Below are positions 62,060-64,000 of a DNA stretch of 64,000 bases, piece by piece. Within the stretch, counting starts at the first letter, position 1. Each line of letters begins with the position of its first letter. This DNA is from Chloroflexota bacterium (GTDB lineage: Bacteria > Chloroflexota > JAJPGV01). The position numbers and the translations under genes are program-made. The stretch lies in assembly GCA_021325635.1 (NCBI GenBank), contig JAJPGV010000062.1, positions 1-64,000 of the forward strand, in the 5' to 3' direction. The notes beneath the pieces were generated by a model. That model was not told the DNA's origin. It saw nothing but the letters and a program-made list of their open reading frames with translations, and did no database searches.

Positions 62060-63567
62060 CGTGATATTGCTCCATCCAGTGCGGCGAGCAACAGATTTCG
62101 GTCATCCGCAGGCAGCCGCCCAAGAGCCAAACGCGACAAAAGGATGTCGCGTGCGACCGACCACGGAGACGGCGAAGTCATCTGCAAGCTCGTGGCTGTT
62201 GGCCACCAGTTAGTTTGGTTTTCAGCGGAAAGCCGGTAGGCCAAATAATTGGCTAGTACGTCGGGTCGGACATCATGCGCTTTCGCAATCCGTTGTACAG
62301 CCGCCTTTAAGTTCTGCTCTGAGCGGGCACTCTGGATTGTCTCAGCCGCGAGATCATGTGCACGATTCCGCAGAAGAACTGCGTTCGCAAACTCAGTCGC
62401 CTCTTCCTCTTCCTCCGACTCCGGCTTGAGGGCCGCAATCTCGGACGTCTCGAGGATTACAGGTCGGTTCTTCGACAGGTGATGTGTGACATGGAACGAT
62501 TCATGTCCTAGGTCAACCAGCCAACCCGCTTGAAAGTCGGTCATGCGCTTCAAGGCGATGACAATTCGCCCTTCGATGCTCCAACAAGCACCAAAGAATG
62601 TGCCGTGATCGCGGAGCGGCAGTACTGCGATCCCCGCATCCCAAACGAATCGGAGCATGGTCTCAAATGTGAGAGCACCGTACTGCGCAGTGATCTGGTC
62701 GCGAAACTCATCTGGGTCGGTCGGGAGCGTCCTCGTTACGAGATCAGGGGTTGCTAGAACAACACATCGCGCCAAGAAATGCGCATACACGGAGTAAGCC
62801 TGGGCGTGAAGCTCGTTAGTGCGGCCGCGCATCTTGTATCGAACCGGACTAGTGGCCAGATTGAGTGACAGATTCTCCCCACTGAGCACCTTGGAGGTGG
62901 ACCAGTCGAAGACGCGGCTCACAGCCGCGGCAAGACGCGCGAGAACATCCTCATCGGATCCGTCTAACCGGTCTCGTACAACACCGTATGCTGGAAGAAG
63001 GCGCTTCAAAACGAGATCTCGGTCGATACCGACATGTGATAGGCGAGACATAAGCGATGACAAACTCGTTGACGAACGCGGTTCGACACTGAGATCGCGT
63101 AATGAGCATCCCATGGCTGCGAGGATGCGCTGAAGGGTCGTGAAGACCACGTCGTGACGGCCGTTCTCGATTCGTGATAGCGACTGAGGCGAGATCCCGG
63201 CTCTCTCGGCAAGCTCCTTACCTGTAAAGTTTCGGGCTTCACGAAGCTCTTTGATCCGCAGACCGACTTGCCGGGCCTGCTCGTCTGCGATCGCTGCTAA
63301 GTGATTGCTGTACGCCTTGTCCGTAAGCACCCTGACGGATGACCATGGAATCTCTACGACACCGCCTTCTGCGGGGACAGTAATCTCGTATGGACCGACT
63401 TCCAGCTGGTCCCAGTCGGGGCTACTTGAGCCAGCCGGCAGCACAGCGTGCCCTTCGACGTTTACGTGTGAGCCATCCTGAAATGACACCGACAGCTTGC
63501 CCTTGTGAAAGCTCGCAGCGGCAATCCGTTGATACTCAGGCAGATCCCAGGTATTCACGGTGGTCAT
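62056..63567 (-). CDS. DUF2442-XRE HTH-ImmA/IrrE metallopeptidase regulator
   Basis: A 503-residue three-domain protein. Residues 1-95 are DUF2442-like (SVSFQDGSHVNVEGHAV, VEIPWSSVRVLTDKAYSNHL). Residues 101-160 are an XRE helix-turn-helix (RIKELREARNFTGKELAERA, GISPQSLSRIENGRHDVVFT). The C-terminal half is an ImmA/IrrE-like zinc peptidase with HESFH (355-359) and a distal Glu (EATEFAN, about 392). Such proteins cleave repressors on DNA damage or phage signals. It overlaps the neighbours by four bases on both sides. It is the likely binder of the operator at 63820 and the switch of the operon. Confidence 0.88.
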   Translation of the reverse strand: MTTVNTWDLPEYQRIAAASFHKGKLSVSFQDGSHVNVEGHAVLPAGSSSPDWDQLEVGPYEITVPAEGGVVEIPWSSVRVLTDKAYSNHLAAIADEQARQVGLRIKELREARNFTGKELAERAGISPQSLSRIENGRHDVVFTTLQRILAAMGCSLRDLSVEPRSSTSLSSLMSRLSHVGIDRDLVLKRLLPAYGVVRDRLDGSDEDVLARLAAAVSRVFDWSTSKVLSGENLSLNLATSPVRYKMRGRTNELHAQAYSVYAHFLARCVVLATPDLVTRTLPTDPDEFRDQITAQYGALTFETMLRFVWDAGIAVLPLRDHGTFFGACWSIEGRIVIALKRMTDFQAGWLVDLGHESFHVTHHLSKNRPVILETSEIAALKPESEEEEEATEFANAVLLRNRAHDLAAETIQSARSEQNLKAAVQRIAKAHDVRPDVLANYLAYRLSAENQTNWWPTATSLQMTSPSPWSVARDILLSRLALGRLPADDRNLLLAALDGAISR

Positions 63568-63806
63568 GCCGAGGCCCCTCCAGGATTGAGTTCATCCCAG
63601 GCTGCACAGATCAGATCGAGGTTCTCCGTCAAGACCGCTCGGGCATCGCGCGGCAATGCTCCGCCGGCCACCACGACCAAGCTCGGTAGCGCCACCGCTA
63701 TCGAGTTCTCTCCCCAACGAATGTGACAGTGTGGCAACTTGTGCTGGCCTCCAACCTCGGGATACACGTATACGACATATGCTCCACAGCGAAGCACGCT
63801 TGGCAT
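63564..63806 (-). CDS. DUF4160 family protein
   Basis: An 80-residue protein of the DUF4160 type (MPSVLRCGAYVVYVYPEVGG, LPHCHIRWGENSIAVALPSL), normally adjacent to DUF2442 proteins, as here. DUF4160-DUF2442 pairs behave like small toxin-antitoxin-like units in databases, but the function is not established. ATG 63806 is preferred to TTG 63842 because the promoter occupies 63814-63842; the resulting mRNA would be nearly leaderless. It overlaps the next gene by four bases (ATGA). Confidence 0.85.
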   Translation of the reverse strand: MPSVLRCGAYVVYVYPEVGGQHKLPHCHIRWGENSIAVALPSLVVVAGGALPRDARAVLTENLDLICAAWDELNPGGASA

Positions 63807-63813
63807 CTCGACC

Positions 63814-63842
63814 AGTATAAACGTATACGTTAATGATGTCAA
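63814..63842 (-). promoter_or_regulatory. Near-consensus sigma-70 promoter of the five-gene operon
   Basis: Read on the minus strand: TTGACA (63842-63837), a 17-base spacer, then TATACT (63819-63814). The first codon begins at 63806, seven bases after the -10 box, so transcription should start at or beside the A of ATG and the mRNA would have almost no leader. Confidence 0.75.
63820..63831. promoter_or_regulatory. Perfect 12-bp palindromic operator in the promoter spacer
   Basis: AACGTATACGTT is fully self-complementary and fills the -10-proximal part of the spacer. Its core CGTATACG occurs again at 63767-63774 inside the first gene, centre-to-centre 55 bp. A repressor bound here would block RNA polymerase; the XRE protein encoded second in the operon is the obvious candidate. 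Confidence 0.6.
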
Positions 63843-63890
63843 CGCCCCGGGCTGGAGGTAACCCCGGGTGCCGCCCGTCGGCAGCCGGCC

Positions 63891-64000
63891 CTATAAGTGG
63901 GACAGAACGAGGCCCCCAAGTTCGCTGGCGTCTTCGTCCAGATCAGCTGCGTTCACGACAAGCAACCGACCGTCGTATCTATCAAAGAAGCCTTCGTAGG
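63891..64000 (-). CDS. C-terminal end of a protein cut by the window edge
   Basis: The last 35 codons of a leftward gene, ending in TAG at 63893-63891, 49 bases upstream of the promoter at 63842. The readable end (YEGFFDRYDGRLLVVNAADL) has a form seen near the C-terminus of some P-loop kinases and deoxynucleoside kinases, but the piece is too short to assign. Frame choice rests on being open to the edge and protein-like. Confidence 0.5.
   Translation of the reverse strand, partial: YEGFFDRYDGRLLVVNAADLDEDASELGGLVLSHL

Overview
The window is a high-GC bacterial chromosome segment with dense gene packing, many GTG and TTG starts, and Ala/Ser/Pro-rich linkers after lipoprotein and secretion signals. 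Several gene families point to an uncultured terrabacterial lineage, most likely Chloroflexota. These are deazaflavin-type oxidoreductases, a mycothiol-type (Rv2466c-like) thioredoxin-fold protein, an MDMPI/DinB-like protein, and separate Liv, Urt and sugar ABC importers. No rRNA or tRNA is visible, so the taxonomic call is inference.

Left part (1-12.4 kb): rpsT, holA and the DNA-uptake pair comEA-comEC, then a complete branched-chain-amino-acid-type ABC importer (binding lipoprotein, livH, livM, livG, livF), ccdA and pgi. From 12.6 to 21.9 kb there is a run of secreted and small enzyme genes. It contains a predicted glutamic (eqolisin) peptidase, two convergent secreted proteins sharing a Cys-containing C-terminal domain, a thiol oxidoreductase, a SUOX-like molybdoenzyme and an MDMPI-like protein. 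Two kinds of palindromic MITE/REP-like repeats lie between convergent genes here.

Middle (21.9-31.7 kb): a leftward glycan cluster (methyltransferase, DegT-type aminotransferase, SDR epimerase, GT2 glycosyltransferase, two related TIM-barrel glycosidase-like proteins). Next to it are an LPKTG-anchored cupredoxin and a MEDS-domain histidine kinase with a coupled receiver protein. From 41.3 down to 31.9 kb runs an eleven-gene urea locus, urtABCDE-ureABCFGD, which imports urea and hydrolyses it. Most junctions overlap by 4 nt, and no ureE is present. Divergent from it is a sugar-type ABC importer (41.6-46.0 kb).

From 46 to 54 kb the genes are miscellaneous: a bicupin, a double cupredoxin, a deazaflavin-dependent oxidoreductase, PPK2, a trypsin-like protease cassette, a START-like protein, exonuclease III and a VOC protein.

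Right end (54-64 kb): visibly lower GC and denser in defence-type domains, so probably a horizontally acquired island. A rightward DUF3427-type helicase with a phospholipase-D nuclease domain plus an HNH endonuclease stands divergent from an HTH regulator, with a palindrome between them. Facing it is a tight leftward five-gene operon: DUF4160; DUF2442-XRE-ImmA/IrrE; zinc-ribbon-DUF4186; a DAPW-motif methyltransferase; and a membrane-anchored dCTP-deaminase/dUTPase-fold protein that lacks the catalytic glutamate. This operon has a near-consensus promoter whose spacer contains a perfect 12-bp palindrome. It is the best candidate here for an undescribed defence or stress-switch system.
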